The notes: a model not told the origin generated them from the letters alone. Numbered from the stretch's first letter, positions 16,360-25,411 are shown. The stretch is DNA of 50,767 bases from Actinomycetota bacterium (GCA_021325435.1 JAJPHE010000127.1:1-50767); one strand, 5' to 3'. Numbers and translations: made by a program.

Positions 16360-18521
16360 CCGCGGGGACCGGGCGGCCCGGTAGCGCGGGACATCCGCCG
16401 CCCCGGCGGCCGATGAGCAGGGCGAGGCTGCTCTGGTATCCCGACGGCCACTGGCTCCTCTTCGGGATGCTCGTGGGCGCCCTGCTGGCTGCCCTCCTCA
16501 GCCAGGGCTACGACCGCCACGAGGTGGGCGTCTCGTCGACCGTGGCGAACGGGACGCCGGTGGCGTCACTAGCCGGGGCGGGCCCGCTGTTGGACCTGTC
16601 GGGGACGAGCGTCCGGTCCCTCCGACCCCCGGCCGGGGCGGTGGCGCTCACCTTCGACGACGGGCCCGACCCCACCTGGACGCCGAAGGTGCTCGCCGTG
16701 CTCGGCCGCTTCCACGTGCCGGCGACCTTCTTCGTCGTCGGGTCGCAGGTGCTCGCCCACCCCGCCCTCCTGCGGCGCGAGCTGGCGGCGGGCGACGATG
16801 TCGGATCCCACACCTTCACCCACGCGGACCTCGGGGCGGTGTCCGGCACCCGGGCCAATCTCGAGCTGTCGCTGACGGAGACGGCCCTGGCCGGGGCGGG
16901 AGGGATCAACGCCGCGCTCCTGCGGCTGCCCTACTCGTCGACGCCCGCCGGCCTGACCGTCGAGCAGCTGCGGGCGGCCAAGGACGCGGCGCGGTTCGGC
17001 TACCTGGTGGTGCTGGCCACCAACGACAGCCAGGACTGGCGCCGCCCGGGAGTCGACCGGATCATCGCCAACGCCGTCCGGGCGGCAGGCGACGGGGCGG
17101 TGGTGATGTTCCACGACGGGGGCGGCGACCGGGCCCAGACCGTCGCCGCTCTGGAGCGACTGATACCGATGCTGGCCGCCCGAGGCGACCGGTTCGAAAC
17201 GGTGGCGGCCCTCGCCGGGCAGCGCCACTCTCAGGTGGACCCCCCGATCTCGCTGGGGCCGCACCTGCAGGGCGTGGGGTTGATGTGGGGCATGTCCCTG
17301 GCCTTGGTCCTGACCGCCGTCCTCACCTGGCTGCTGGTGCCCGTCGCCGTCCTGGCCGCCCTCCGCACCGTCCTCGTGCTGCTGCTCGCCCGTCGTCACC
17401 GACGGGCCACCCCTCCGCCGGGCGAACACTCACCGGCGGTATCGGTAGTCGTGCCCGCCTACAACGAAGAGGTCGGCATCGCCGCCACCGTGCGCTCCCT
17501 GGCCGCCAGTCATTACCCGCAGTTCGAGATCATCGTCGTCGACGACGGCTCGACCGACGCCACCTCGGAGCAGGTCACGTCGCTGGGGCTACCCATGGTG
17601 ACGGTGCTGCGCCAGGCCAACGGCGGCAAGGCCGCCGCCCTCAATACCGGCGTGGGTCACGCCCGCCACGACGTGATCGTCATGGTGGACGGCGACACCG
17701 TGTTCGAGCCGGACACCCTGGCCTGTCTGGTGCGTCCCCTCGCAGACCCGACTGTCGGCGCGGTGAGCGGCAACACCAAGGTCGGCAACCGCCGACGACT
17801 GCTCGGCCGCTGGCAGCACATCGAGTACGTCCAGGGTTTCAACCTCGACCGGCGCCTGTACGACGTGCTGCGCTGCATGCCGACCGTGCCCGGCGCCATC
17901 GGCGCCTTCCGGCGCGAGGCGCTGGCGTCGGTCGGCGGCATCAGCACCGACACCCTGGCCGAGGACACCGATCTCACCATGGCCCTGCACCGACGCGGTT
18001 GGCGGGTGGTGTACGAGGACTCCGCCCGGGCGTGGACGGAGGCTCCCGCTTCGCTGCGGGCGCTGTGGGCCCAGCGGTACCGGTGGTCGTACGGGACCAT
18101 GCAGGCCATGTGGAAGCACCGGGCCGCCTTCGGTGAGGGAGGTCCCCTCGGACGGGTCGGCCTCCCCTACCTGACGCTGTTCCAGGTCGTCCTGCCTCTG
18201 CTGGCGCCGGTCATCGACCTGTTCGCTGTCTACGGCCTGCTGTTCCTCAACCCCGGTCCGGTGCTCGGCTACTGGCTGGGGTTCAACGCCCTGCAGGTGG
18301 TGGTGGCGGCCTATGCCTTCCGCCTCGACGGCGAGTCGCTCCGGCCGCTGGCCACCGTCCCACTGCAGCAGTTCGTCTACCGCCAGCTGATGTACCTGGT
18401 GGTGATCCAGTCGGTCATCAGCGCCGCCACCGGGGCCCGGCTGGGGTGGAACAAGCTCATCCGCCACGGCGGCATCGAGCCGGCGGTCCCCGATCAACCC
18501 CTGGCCGGCGACCAGGCGTGA
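16356..18521 (+). CDS. Bifunctional polysaccharide deacetylase / family 2 glycosyltransferase
   Basis: The protein is 721 aa. After one transmembrane helix (about 32-50) comes a NodB deacetylase domain: LTFDDGPD (98-105), metal-binding SHTFTH (151-156), LRLPYSST and VMFHDGGG. A membrane span (about 305-345) leads to a GT2 domain: VSVVVPAYNEE, DGD (445-447), AEDTDL (535-540) and QRYRW (573-577), the processive synthase signature. C-terminal helices form the polymer channel. It probably makes and partly deacetylates an N-acetylhexosamine polymer; the product is inferred. Confidence 0.9.
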   Translation: MTAGTGRPGSAGHPPPRRPMSRARLLWYPDGHWLLFGMLVGALLAALLSQGYDRHEVGVSSTVANGTPVASLAGAGPLLDLSGTSVRSLRPPAGAVALTFDDGPDPTWTPKVLAVLGRFHVPATFFVVGSQVLAHPALLRRELAAGDDVGSHTFTHADLGAVSGTRANLELSLTETALAGAGGINAALLRLPYSSTPAGLTVEQLRAAKDAARFGYLVVLATNDSQDWRRPGVDRIIANAVRAAGDGAVVMFHDGGGDRAQTVAALERLIPMLAARGDRFETVAALAGQRHSQVDPPISLGPHLQGVGLMWGMSLALVLTAVLTWLLVPVAVLAALRTVLVLLLARRHRRATPPPGEHSPAVSVVVPAYNEEVGIAATVRSLAASHYPQFEIIVVDDGSTDATSEQVTSLGLPMVTVLRQANGGKAAALNTGVGHARHDVIVMVDGDTVFEPDTLACLVRPLADPTVGAVSGNTKVGNRRRLLGRWQHIEYVQGFNLDRRLYDVLRCMPTVPGAIGAFRREALASVGGISTDTLAEDTDLTMALHRRGWRVVYEDSARAWTEAPASLRALWAQRYRWSYGTMQAMWKHRAAFGEGGPLGRVGLPYLTLFQVVLPLLAPVIDLFAVYGLLFLNPGPVLGYWLGFNALQVVVAAYAFRLDGESLRPLATVPLQQFVYRQLMYLVVIQSVISAATGARLGWNKLIRHGGIEPAVPDQPLAGDQA

Positions 18522-18564
18522 CCAATTCGGCGCGGGCGGCGCCGGCGGCGGCCAAGCTGTTCGC

Positions 18565-19584
18565 ATGGAGCCTCGCCCGGCCGAGACCTGCGCCGAGTGC
18601 GGCTTCGACAGCGGAGCCTGGCGGATCGGCGACGCCGTCACTCTCCTCGGTGCCCTGGGCGAATGGTGGTCCGGCGCCACGTCGGGGCTGGACCCCTCCG
18701 TCCTGAACCGTCGTCCGGCCGATGCGGTGTGGTCCACCCTCGAGTACGGGCTGCACAGCGCCCTGGTGACGGCGATGAACCGGGTCGGCGTGGAGATGAT
18801 CCTGGCCGAGGACGGCTGCCGCCTGCCCCGGCCGCCGGCGTTGCCCGATGCCGCCGGCTCGGCAGCTCTCCTCCTCGACCGCGAGGCCGTGGTGGACGAC
18901 ATCGGCCGCGAGGGGTCGGCCTTCGCCGAGGCGGCCCGGCGGGCGGCGCTCGGCGCCTGGCGCCACTCCGGTGACCTCGCCGGCGACCCACTCCGGGCCG
19001 ACTGGCTGCTGTTCCACGCCGTGCACGACGCCACTCACCACCAACTCGACGTGGCCCGCGGCCTGGCCAGCATGGGCGAGGGGACCCCGGCCGGCGTCGG
19101 GACGGTATTTCAGATCAACACCTCCGACGGCGGGGTGCCCAAACTCCCGGTGGCCGCGGCGCAGATCGGCTGGCGTGGGCTGGTCGGAGACCAGCAGGCG
19201 GACCGCAAACACCACGGCCGGCCCTTCCAGGCGCTGTGCCTGTGGTCGGCCGAGGTGATCGACGAGCTGGCGTCGCAGGGTCACCCGATCGGCCCTGGCA
19301 AGGCCGGCGAGAACGTGACCGTCTCCGGCCTGGTGTGGGACAGCCTGCGCCCGGGCTCGCTGCTGCGGCTCGGCACGGCGCTGGCCGAGGTGTCCTTCGC
19401 GGCGACGCCGTGCGCCAAACAGCGGGCGTGGTTCAGCGACGGCGACTTCGGGCGCATCGACTACGACCGCAACCCGGGCCTGGCCCGCTGGTACGCGTGG
19501 GTCCGCCAGCCCGGTGCGGTGCGCGTCGGCGACGCCGTGGTCGTCCAACCCCGGGACGCCATGGTTCGCCCGGCGGCCGGCTGA
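18565..19584 (+). CDS. DinB-like domain fused to a MOSC domain
   Basis: The protein is 339 aa. Residues about 20-170 match a DinB four-helix bundle, with ATHHQLDVARGLASMG carrying metal-type His residues. Residues about 185-339 are a YiiM-like MOSC domain: PFQALCLWSAEVIDEL, GENVTVSGLVWDSLRPGS, and SFAATPCAKQ with the conserved Cys that would bind or transfer molybdenum-cofactor sulfur. DinB proteins in actinobacteria often use mycothiol; MOSC proteins reduce N-hydroxylated compounds or move sulfur. The fusion may be a thiol-linked detoxification enzyme. An N-terminal CAEC pair is also present. Confidence 0.75.
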   Translation: MEPRPAETCAECGFDSGAWRIGDAVTLLGALGEWWSGATSGLDPSVLNRRPADAVWSTLEYGLHSALVTAMNRVGVEMILAEDGCRLPRPPALPDAAGSAALLLDREAVVDDIGREGSAFAEAARRAALGAWRHSGDLAGDPLRADWLLFHAVHDATHHQLDVARGLASMGEGTPAGVGTVFQINTSDGGVPKLPVAAAQIGWRGLVGDQQADRKHHGRPFQALCLWSAEVIDELASQGHPIGPGKAGENVTVSGLVWDSLRPGSLLRLGTALAEVSFAATPCAKQRAWFSDGDFGRIDYDRNPGLARWYAWVRQPGAVRVGDAVVVQPRDAMVRPAAG

Positions 19585-19619
19585 CGCCGTCGGCGAAAGG
19601 CCCGGGTAGGGTCGGCCGG

Positions 19620-20417
19620 GTGAGGCCTCGGGCGATCCTGCAGGGGGTGCTCTTCGGACTGGGCCGCAAGCTGCCGCCGGGAGCGGTGCGGGCCATCAAC
19701 CTCGCCCGGGGCATCGACGCCCCCCGGCTGGTCGAGCTTCCGCCCGGCAAGCGGCCGGTGGTGGTGGCGCCCCACCCCGACGACGAGCTCATCGGGTGCG
19801 GCGGCACCATCGTCAAGCACTCGGCGGCCGGCCATCCCATCCATGTGGTGATGGCCACCAGCGGCGAGCGCTCGGCGAGCTTCGTGGGCAGCGACAGCGG
19901 CTCGGCCCGGGCCCAGCGTGAGGGGGAGGCGCTCGCCGGGCTGAGCGAAGTGGGGGTGGAGGCCGACCGGGTGACCTTTCTCCGCCTCAGGGAAGGGGAG
20001 CTGGAGGGGGCCGATATGGGCCCGATGGCCCGGGTCCTCGGAGCGCTCTCCCCCGACCTGCTCTACGTGCCCAGCCCGGGCGACGGGCACGCCGACCACG
20101 CCGCCACCTCGCGCCTGGTCGCCGCCTGCCTGACCCGGCTGCCCACCGTGCGTCACGTGGCCCTCTACGAGGTCATGACGCCGGTGTATCCCACCGTCGT
20201 GGTCGATATCTCCGAACAGGTGGGGCCGAAGCTGGCCGGACTCCAGCGCTACGAGAGCGCCCTGGCGTCGGTCGACTTCGTCCACACCTCCCGGGGGCTG
20301 GCCGCCTACCGCTCCGTGCACTGCATGCACGGTCGGGGCCACGCCGAGGCCTTCACCCTCCTGCGCCCGGGCGACTTCGCGCTCCTCGCCCGACAGGAGC
20401 CGGCGCCGCGGCCATGA
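19620..20417 (+). CDS. PIG-L (LmbE) family deacetylase
   Basis: The protein is about 265 aa. The zinc-binding motif VVVAPHPDDELIGCGG lies near residue 50 and the second motif PGDGHADHAATS near 155. The family removes acetyl groups from N-acetylglucosamine conjugates; MshB in mycothiol synthesis is one member, and glycan or antibiotic deacetylases are others. GTG 19620 is the first in-frame start after the upstream stop. It overlaps the leucine dehydrogenase-type gene by ATGA. A neighbouring DinB-MOSC gene makes a low-molecular-weight thiol link thinkable, not shown. Confidence 0.85.
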   Translation: MRPRAILQGVLFGLGRKLPPGAVRAINLARGIDAPRLVELPPGKRPVVVAPHPDDELIGCGGTIVKHSAAGHPIHVVMATSGERSASFVGSDSGSARAQREGEALAGLSEVGVEADRVTFLRLREGELEGADMGPMARVLGALSPDLLYVPSPGDGHADHAATSRLVAACLTRLPTVRHVALYEVMTPVYPTVVVDISEQVGPKLAGLQRYESALASVDFVHTSRGLAAYRSVHCMHGRGHAEAFTLLRPGDFALLARQEPAPRP

Positions 20418-21493
20418 CCACCCCCCCGGTGGCGAGCGTCGAGGGCCTGCTGGAGGGGGCGGAGCACGAGCAGGTGGTGTTCGGCCACGACCGGGACACC
20501 GGGCTGAGGGCGATCATCGCCATCCATTCGACCGCGCTGGGACCGGCGCTGGGCGGCACCAGGTTCAAGGCCTACCCGGACCTCGGCGCCGCGGTGCAGG
20601 ACGTGCTGCGGCTGGCGCGGGCCATGACCTACAAGAACGCCGCCGCCGGCCTCGACTTCGGTGGGGGCAAGGCTGTCATCGTGGGCGATCCGGCTGCGGT
20701 GCGCTCGGAGGAACTGATCCGCTCCTATGCCCGCCACGTCCACCGGCTCGGCGGGGCCTACCTGACCGCCGAGGACGTGGGCACCACCCAGGCGGACATG
20801 GACCTGATCCGCCAGGAGACCCGCTACGTGACCGGCACCAGCCCCGAGCTGGGCGGCTCGGGCGACCCCTCGGAGGCCACGGCGGTGGGGTTGTTCGCCG
20901 CCATGAAGGCGGTGGCCGCCCATCTGTGGTCGACCGACGACATCGGCGGCCGTTCGGTGACGATCAGCGGGGTGGGCAAGGTTGGCTCGCACCTGGCCGC
21001 GCTCCTGGCCGGTGCTGGCGCCCGGGTGGCGGTGGCCGACGTGAACGCCGAGGCGGCCCGCCGCACCGCCGAGATGACCGGCGCCGAGACGGTGGACCCG
21101 GATGCGGCGCTGTCACGCCGGTGCGACATCGTCTCGCCGTGCGCCCTCGGCGGCGTGCTCGACGCCGAGTCGATACCGAAGCTGCAGTGCCGGGCCGTCG
21201 TCGGCGCCGCCAACAACCAGCTGGCCGACGACTCGTGCGCGCCGGCCCTGGCCGAGCGCGGCATCCTCTACGCCCCCGACTTCCTGGTCAACGCGGGCGG
21301 GGTGATCAACATCTCCGAGGAGGTCGGCGGCTACGACCGGGAGCGGGCGTTGGCCCGGGTCGCCGGCATCGGCGCCACCCTCACCCAGGTGCTGCAGCGG
21401 GCCGCCTCGGAGGGGACCACTCCGCTGCAGGCCGCCATCGACCGGGCCGAGGAGCGGTTGGGCGCCGCCCGGGTCAGGGCAGCCGGGCGGTGA
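20414..21493 (+). CDS. Leucine/valine/phenylalanine dehydrogenase family enzyme
   Basis: The protein is 359 aa. The substrate site has LGPALGGTRFK and the catalytic-lysine region ARAMTYKNAAAGLDFGGGKA. The NAD domain has VTISGVGKVGSHLAALL and the C-terminal part FLVNAGGVINISEE. These are the marks of octameric Glu/Leu/Phe/Val dehydrogenases, which deaminate branched-chain or aromatic amino acids with NAD. Leucine dehydrogenase is the best guess. It starts in an ATGA overlap with the PIG-L gene, and its last 20 bases overlap the convergent tam gene. Confidence 0.9.
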   Translation: MTTPPVASVEGLLEGAEHEQVVFGHDRDTGLRAIIAIHSTALGPALGGTRFKAYPDLGAAVQDVLRLARAMTYKNAAAGLDFGGGKAVIVGDPAAVRSEELIRSYARHVHRLGGAYLTAEDVGTTQADMDLIRQETRYVTGTSPELGGSGDPSEATAVGLFAAMKAVAAHLWSTDDIGGRSVTISGVGKVGSHLAALLAGAGARVAVADVNAEAARRTAEMTGAETVDPDAALSRRCDIVSPCALGGVLDAESIPKLQCRAVVGAANNQLADDSCAPALAERGILYAPDFLVNAGGVINISEEVGGYDRERALARVAGIGATLTQVLQRAASEGTTPLQAAIDRAEERLGAARVRAAGR

Positions 21494-22265
21494 AGAGGAT
21501 CCGCTTGAACGGATAGAAGTAGGGCGAGCGGTCGCCCAGCACCTCGCGCAGCCGGGTGCGGTAGCGAACCAGATAGTCACCGAACAGATCGTCGGCCATG
21601 ACCGCCCGGTAGCGGTTGAGGGTGGTCCCCTTCACCCACTCGACCACGTCCGCCGTGGAGGCCAGGCGGTGGCCGTAGACCTGGAGGCGGACGTGCTGGC
21701 GTTGGAAGCCGAGGTCCCAGAGGATCTCGGCGTAGCTCTCCGGGGACAGCACCCCCCGGACCGAGTCGGGGGCGGCCGGCCGGTCGGCGAGGGCGGCGCC
21801 GAAGGGCTCCTCGGCGGCCACTTCCTCCGCCACCCAGTGGGACGGGTGGTCGCCGTTGGCCGGCAGCTGCACCGCCAGCTGGCCGCCCGCCCGCAGAGAG
21901 GCCGCCCAGCGGCCCAGAACGGCGGCATGGTCGGTGACCCACTGCAGGGCGGCGTTGGAGAACACCAGATCGAGTCCCTCCGACCGGAAGGTGGCGATGT
22001 CGCCATGGGCGAAGGACAACCCATCGCCGGCGTGTTCGGCCGCCCGGGCCAGCATGGCCGGGCTGTTGTCGATGCCCACGGTCTCGGCCAACGAGAGGGC
22101 CCGGTGCAGGCCGGCGGTCAGCTGGCCGGTGCCGCAGCCGAGGTCCACCGCCCGGCCGCCGGCACACCCCTCGACCAGGCCCACCAGGTCGTGGAACGGC
22201 AAGGCTCGCTCCGCGGCAAACCGCTCGTATTGGTCAGGGTTCCAGGAGTCGGGGGCGGCGATCAC
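21474..22265 (-). CDS. tam: Trans-aconitate 2-methyltransferase
   Basis: The protein is 263 aa. The N-terminus WNPDQYERFAAERALPFHDL is the Tam signature, followed by motif I AVDLGCGTGQLT, VGIDNSPAML and LDLVFSNAALQWV. The C-terminal half has WDLGFQRQHVRLQVYGH. Tam methylates trans-aconitate, which would otherwise inhibit aconitase. GTG 22265 leaves almost no spacing for the GGAGG that touches it, and a -10-like GATACA lies just upstream on the minus strand, so the mRNA may be leaderless. Confidence 0.88.
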   Translation of the reverse strand: MIAAPDSWNPDQYERFAAERALPFHDLVGLVEGCAGGRAVDLGCGTGQLTAGLHRALSLAETVGIDNSPAMLARAAEHAGDGLSFAHGDIATFRSEGLDLVFSNAALQWVTDHAAVLGRWAASLRAGGQLAVQLPANGDHPSHWVAEEVAAEEPFGAALADRPAAPDSVRGVLSPESYAEILWDLGFQRQHVRLQVYGHRLASTADVVEWVKGTTLNRYRAVMADDLFGDYLVRYRTRLREVLGDRSPYFYPFKRILFTARLP

Positions 22266-22269
22266 CCTC

Positions 22270-22289
22270 CACTTGTATCACACTTGTAT
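22270..22289 (-). repeat. Eleven-base-period direct repeat at the tam promoter
   Basis: CACTTGTAT occurs at 22270-22278 and 22281-22289, one helical turn apart and just upstream of the tam start. On the minus strand each copy supplies an ATACAAGTG element; the one nearer the gene doubles as a -10-like GATACA. The block is AT-rich for this genome. It may be a promoter with a tandem regulator site. Confidence 0.4.
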
Positions 22290-22316
22290 TACTCCCGGCC
22301 AGGACGAAATCAGCTT

Positions 22317-22351
22317 CGCCTCATGCCCGCCTGCTTCCGGCCGATGAGGCG
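22317..22351 (-). terminator. Possible hairpin between the oligopeptidase gene and tam
   Basis: CGCCTCAT at 22317-22324 and ATGAGGCG at 22344-22351 are perfect eight-base arms with a 19-base loop that can itself fold partly. It lies downstream of the minus-strand oligopeptidase gene and upstream of the tam promoter. There is no T tract, so termination is only possible. Confidence 0.35.
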
Positions 22352-22401
22352 GGAGCAGCGGGTCCGGGGCAGCCTTTTCGCCGAGATGCTCCGGGCCCGC
22401 T

Positions 22402-24180
22402 TCAGATCTTTCCGGCGTCCGCCGCCGCCTGCTCGGCGGCCGCCAGCTCGCCCTCGATGATCTCGAGCCCGCCGTGCCAGAAGGCGGGATCCGACAGGTC
22501 GCAGCCCACCAGCCGGGCCAGCACGTCGGGGCTGTCCGAGCCGCCGGCGGCGAGCAGCTCGAGGTAGCGGGGTACGAAGCCGGCGCCGTTCTCCTCGTAG
22601 CGTCGGTAGACCGACAGCGAGAGCAGCTGACCGTAGGCGTAGGCGTACACGTATCCGGGCGTCGAGATGAAGTGCGGGATGTACGACCACCACGACCGGT
22701 AGCCCTCCGTCACCTCGACCGAATCACCGAACATCTCGGCCTGGCTGTCGGCCCACAGCTCGCCCAGGCGGTCGACCGACAGCTCCCCCTCGTGGCGACG
22801 GGCGGTGTGGACGAGGTGCTCGAAGCGGTTCATGGCCGTCTGGCGGAAGACGGTGGCCACCGCTCCGTCGACGTGCTCGGCCAACAGGGCGAGACGCGAC
22901 TCGGCGTCGGTCGTCTGGCCCAGCAGCCGGCCGAACGTGACCGTCTCACCGAACACCGACGCCGTCTCGGCGAGGGTCAGCGGCATCTCCTGGTGGAAGA
23001 TCCCCTGGCCCGAGGCCAGCACGCCGTGGATGCCGTGCCCGAGCTCGTGGGCCAGGGTGAGGATGTCCGACCGGCGTGACGTGAAGTTGAGCAACAGGTA
23101 GGGGTGGACCGAAGGCACGGTGTAGTCGCAGAAGGCCCCCGGCCGCTTGCCCGGGCGCACCGGGGCGTCGATCCACCGCTCGTCGAAGAACCGCCGGGCG
23201 ATGTCGGCCATCTCGGCGGAGAAGGAGGCATAGGAGTCCAGCACGGTGGTGCGGGCCTCGTCCCAGCCGACCTCGGGCTCCTCGGCCGCCACCGGCGCCA
23301 TCCGGTCGTAGTCGGCCAGCCGGTCGACCCCGAGGAGGCGGGCCTTCAACCGATACCAGCGCTGGGCGATGTCATAGCGCGAGCGCACCGCCTCGACCAG
23401 CGCCTCGACCGACTGGTCGCTGGCCTCGTTGGCCAGGTTGCGGCTGGCCAGCCAGTGGTCGAAGTGACGCAGCCGATCGTCGATCGCCTTGTCGTAGAGA
23501 AGGGTGTTGTAGACGAAGGCCCGGGTCCGCAGGCCGGGCGCCAGACCCTCGGTGATGGCCTGGGCGGCCTGGCGGCGCTTGTCTCGGTCGGCGGAGCGCA
23601 GGCGGGCCAGCCCCTCCTCGAGGCCGACGGTGGCCCCGTCGAGCTGCAGCTCGACACCGGAGATGAGCTCGTCGAAGAGCCGGTCCCACGCCATCGGCCC
23701 GGTGACGGCCTTCTCGGTGAGGATCCGCTCCTCGGGCTCGGACAGCAGGTGGGGACGCATGCGCCGCAGCACCTCGAGGTGGTGGCGGCAGAAGGTCAGC
23801 TCGGGGGCCGACAGCAGTTCGGCGGCCCGCTGGTCGGGGAGGGCGGACCACTCGAGCTCGAAGAAGATGAGCCGGGACCGGATGCTGGTGAGGCGCTCCT
23901 GCACGTGCTGCATGAGGGCGCCGTTGGCCGGGTCGGTCGTGTCGGCCGCGAAGCGCAGGGTCGAAAAGGAGGTGGCCCGCCCGGCCAGGTCGTGCATCTC
24001 ACCCATGCGCCGCATCACCTGCTCGAGCTGGGACCGGTCGAGCTGGCCGACCTTGTCCCGGTGGGCGGCGACCTCCTCGGCGATGGCCTCGGCCCGGTCG
24101 AGCAGCCCGTCGACCGTCGGCTGGCCGGACAGGAGGTCCGCCAGCTGCCATGTGACTTCCTCGACTGCGACGGTTGTCAT
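22402..24180 (-). CDS. pepF: M3 family oligoendopeptidase F
   Basis: The protein is about 592 aa. The zinc site LAHELGHGIHG (HELGH 378-382) and the third ligand E405 in LTLAETASVFGE are typical of family M3B. The N-terminal helical domain (about 1-200) and the C-terminal FISTPGYVYAYAYGQLLSLS complete the clam-shell fold. The enzyme cleaves short peptides in the cytoplasm. ATG 24180 overlaps the MFS gene stop as ATGA, so the transporter and the peptidase are co-expressed. Confidence 0.93.
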   Translation of the reverse strand: MTTVAVEEVTWQLADLLSGQPTVDGLLDRAEAIAEEVAAHRDKVGQLDRSQLEQVMRRMGEMHDLAGRATSFSTLRFAADTTDPANGALMQHVQERLTSIRSRLIFFELEWSALPDQRAAELLSAPELTFCRHHLEVLRRMRPHLLSEPEERILTEKAVTGPMAWDRLFDELISGVELQLDGATVGLEEGLARLRSADRDKRRQAAQAITEGLAPGLRTRAFVYNTLLYDKAIDDRLRHFDHWLASRNLANEASDQSVEALVEAVRSRYDIAQRWYRLKARLLGVDRLADYDRMAPVAAEEPEVGWDEARTTVLDSYASFSAEMADIARRFFDERWIDAPVRPGKRPGAFCDYTVPSVHPYLLLNFTSRRSDILTLAHELGHGIHGVLASGQGIFHQEMPLTLAETASVFGETVTFGRLLGQTTDAESRLALLAEHVDGAVATVFRQTAMNRFEHLVHTARRHEGELSVDRLGELWADSQAEMFGDSVEVTEGYRSWWSYIPHFISTPGYVYAYAYGQLLSLSVYRRYEENGAGFVPRYLELLAAGGSDSPDVLARLVGCDLSDPAFWHGGLEIIEGELAAAEQAAADAGKI

Positions 24181-25382
24181 GGCCGCAGACCGTACCGGCC
24201 CCGTCGGGTCCCGGAGGACGTAAGACGCGACGCGGCGACGGCTACGAACCCCGCCGCCGCCGCCAGCAGCGCCAGCCCCGCCCGCAGCCCGGCCACCGAC
24301 GCCAGCCAGCCCACCAGGGCCGGCCCGACGACGAAGCCCAGGTACCCGATGGACGACACCCCGCCAACGGCGTTGGCCGGCCGCTGCCGGCCGGACCCGG
24401 TGAGCGCCATCAGCAACGGCCAGCACATGGACACGCCCCCGGCCGCGACCGCCAGACCGGCGGCGGCCAAGGGCACCGGTCGCCCTACGCAGAGGGCAAC
24501 CATCCCGGCCGCCGCCACCCCGGCGCCCGCCGCCACACCCCGGCGCGACCCCAACCTCCCGGCGCGGGGGCCGAGCCCGGCTCGCGAGGCGGTGGCCACC
24601 AGCTGGCCGATGGTGTATGCCGAGGCGCCGGCCAGGACCCCCACCGCCAGCTTCTCGCGCAGGTACAGGACCCCCCACGTGTCGATGCCGCCTTCGACCA
24701 TGGCCCCGCAGGCGAAGATGACGGCGAGAAGGACGAGGCCCTCGCCCCGAACGGCCCGCAGTGAGGACAGCAGCGACTGCGGCTCGGGCGAGCCGGCGGC
24801 GGCCGGCATGGGCGAACGTCGGCTTACCGCCCCAAGGGTGAGCATGACGACCCCGGCGAACAGCCAGATCCACCGCCACGACAGACCGGCGTGGAGCACG
24901 GTGCCGGCGATGGCGGCCCCGGCTGCCGCCCCGACGTTGAAGAAGGAGTGGAAACGCACCAGCCGCCCGGGCTCGTCCACCAGGCCGGCGGTGGCAGCCA
25001 CGTTCATGGCCACGTCCACCCCGCCGGCGGCGACGATCGACACCCCGATGGCCAGGCCGGTCAGCGCCCCGTCGGGCGCGGCCGCCGCCGCCGCCAGCAG
25101 GACCGACCACACGACCAGCCCGGTGACAAAGGTGCGCCGGGTGCCCCACCGCTCACACAGCGATCCGGCGACGGCGTTCGACCCGGCCGCCGCCACCAGG
25201 GCAGCGGAGAGGAAGAGCCCGAAACTGGCGTGGGACAGCCCGAGGGAGCGCTCGATGTCGGCGACCGACACCGCCCACGCCCCCCAGAAGGTGCCGAAGG
25301 CGGCAAAGCCGCCGGCCACCGTGCGCAGGCCCGGCTGTCTCAACACGGTGGGCAGGCCGGGCTGTCTCGACACGGCGGGCAT
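24177..25382 (-). CDS. MFS transporter (YbjJ/FucP-like)
   Basis: The protein is 401 aa with about twelve transmembrane helices. The loop-2 MFS element is GSLCERWGTRRTF after helix 2, and a second cytoplasmic loop ends GRLGSRRG. It resembles YbjJ-type sugar or drug exporters; the substrate is unknown. The first 20 residues contain a tandem nine-residue repeat (PAVSRQPGL, PTVLRQPGL) encoded by a 27-base duplication, so the true start could be internal. It is translationally coupled to the oligopeptidase downstream. Confidence 0.85.
   Translation of the reverse strand: MPAVSRQPGLPTVLRQPGLRTVAGGFAAFGTFWGAWAVSVADIERSLGLSHASFGLFLSAALVAAAGSNAVAGSLCERWGTRRTFVTGLVVWSVLLAAAAAAPDGALTGLAIGVSIVAAGGVDVAMNVAATAGLVDEPGRLVRFHSFFNVGAAAGAAIAGTVLHAGLSWRWIWLFAGVVMLTLGAVSRRSPMPAAAGSPEPQSLLSSLRAVRGEGLVLLAVIFACGAMVEGGIDTWGVLYLREKLAVGVLAGASAYTIGQLVATASRAGLGPRAGRLGSRRGVAAGAGVAAAGMVALCVGRPVPLAAAGLAVAAGGVSMCWPLLMALTGSGRQRPANAVGGVSSIGYLGFVVGPALVGWLASVAGLRAGLALLAAAAGFVAVAASRLTSSGTRRGRYGLRP
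25326..25379. repeat. 27-base tandem duplication at the MFS gene start
   Basis: Positions 25326-25352 and 25353-25379 are adjacent copies of one 27-base unit, matching at 24 of 27 bases. The repeat keeps frame and adds nine residues to the N-terminal tail of the MFS protein. The three differences show it is not brand new. Confidence 0.85.
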
Positions 25383-25411
25383 CGTGTCAGACCCGGGTAC
25401 TAGAAAGCCGC

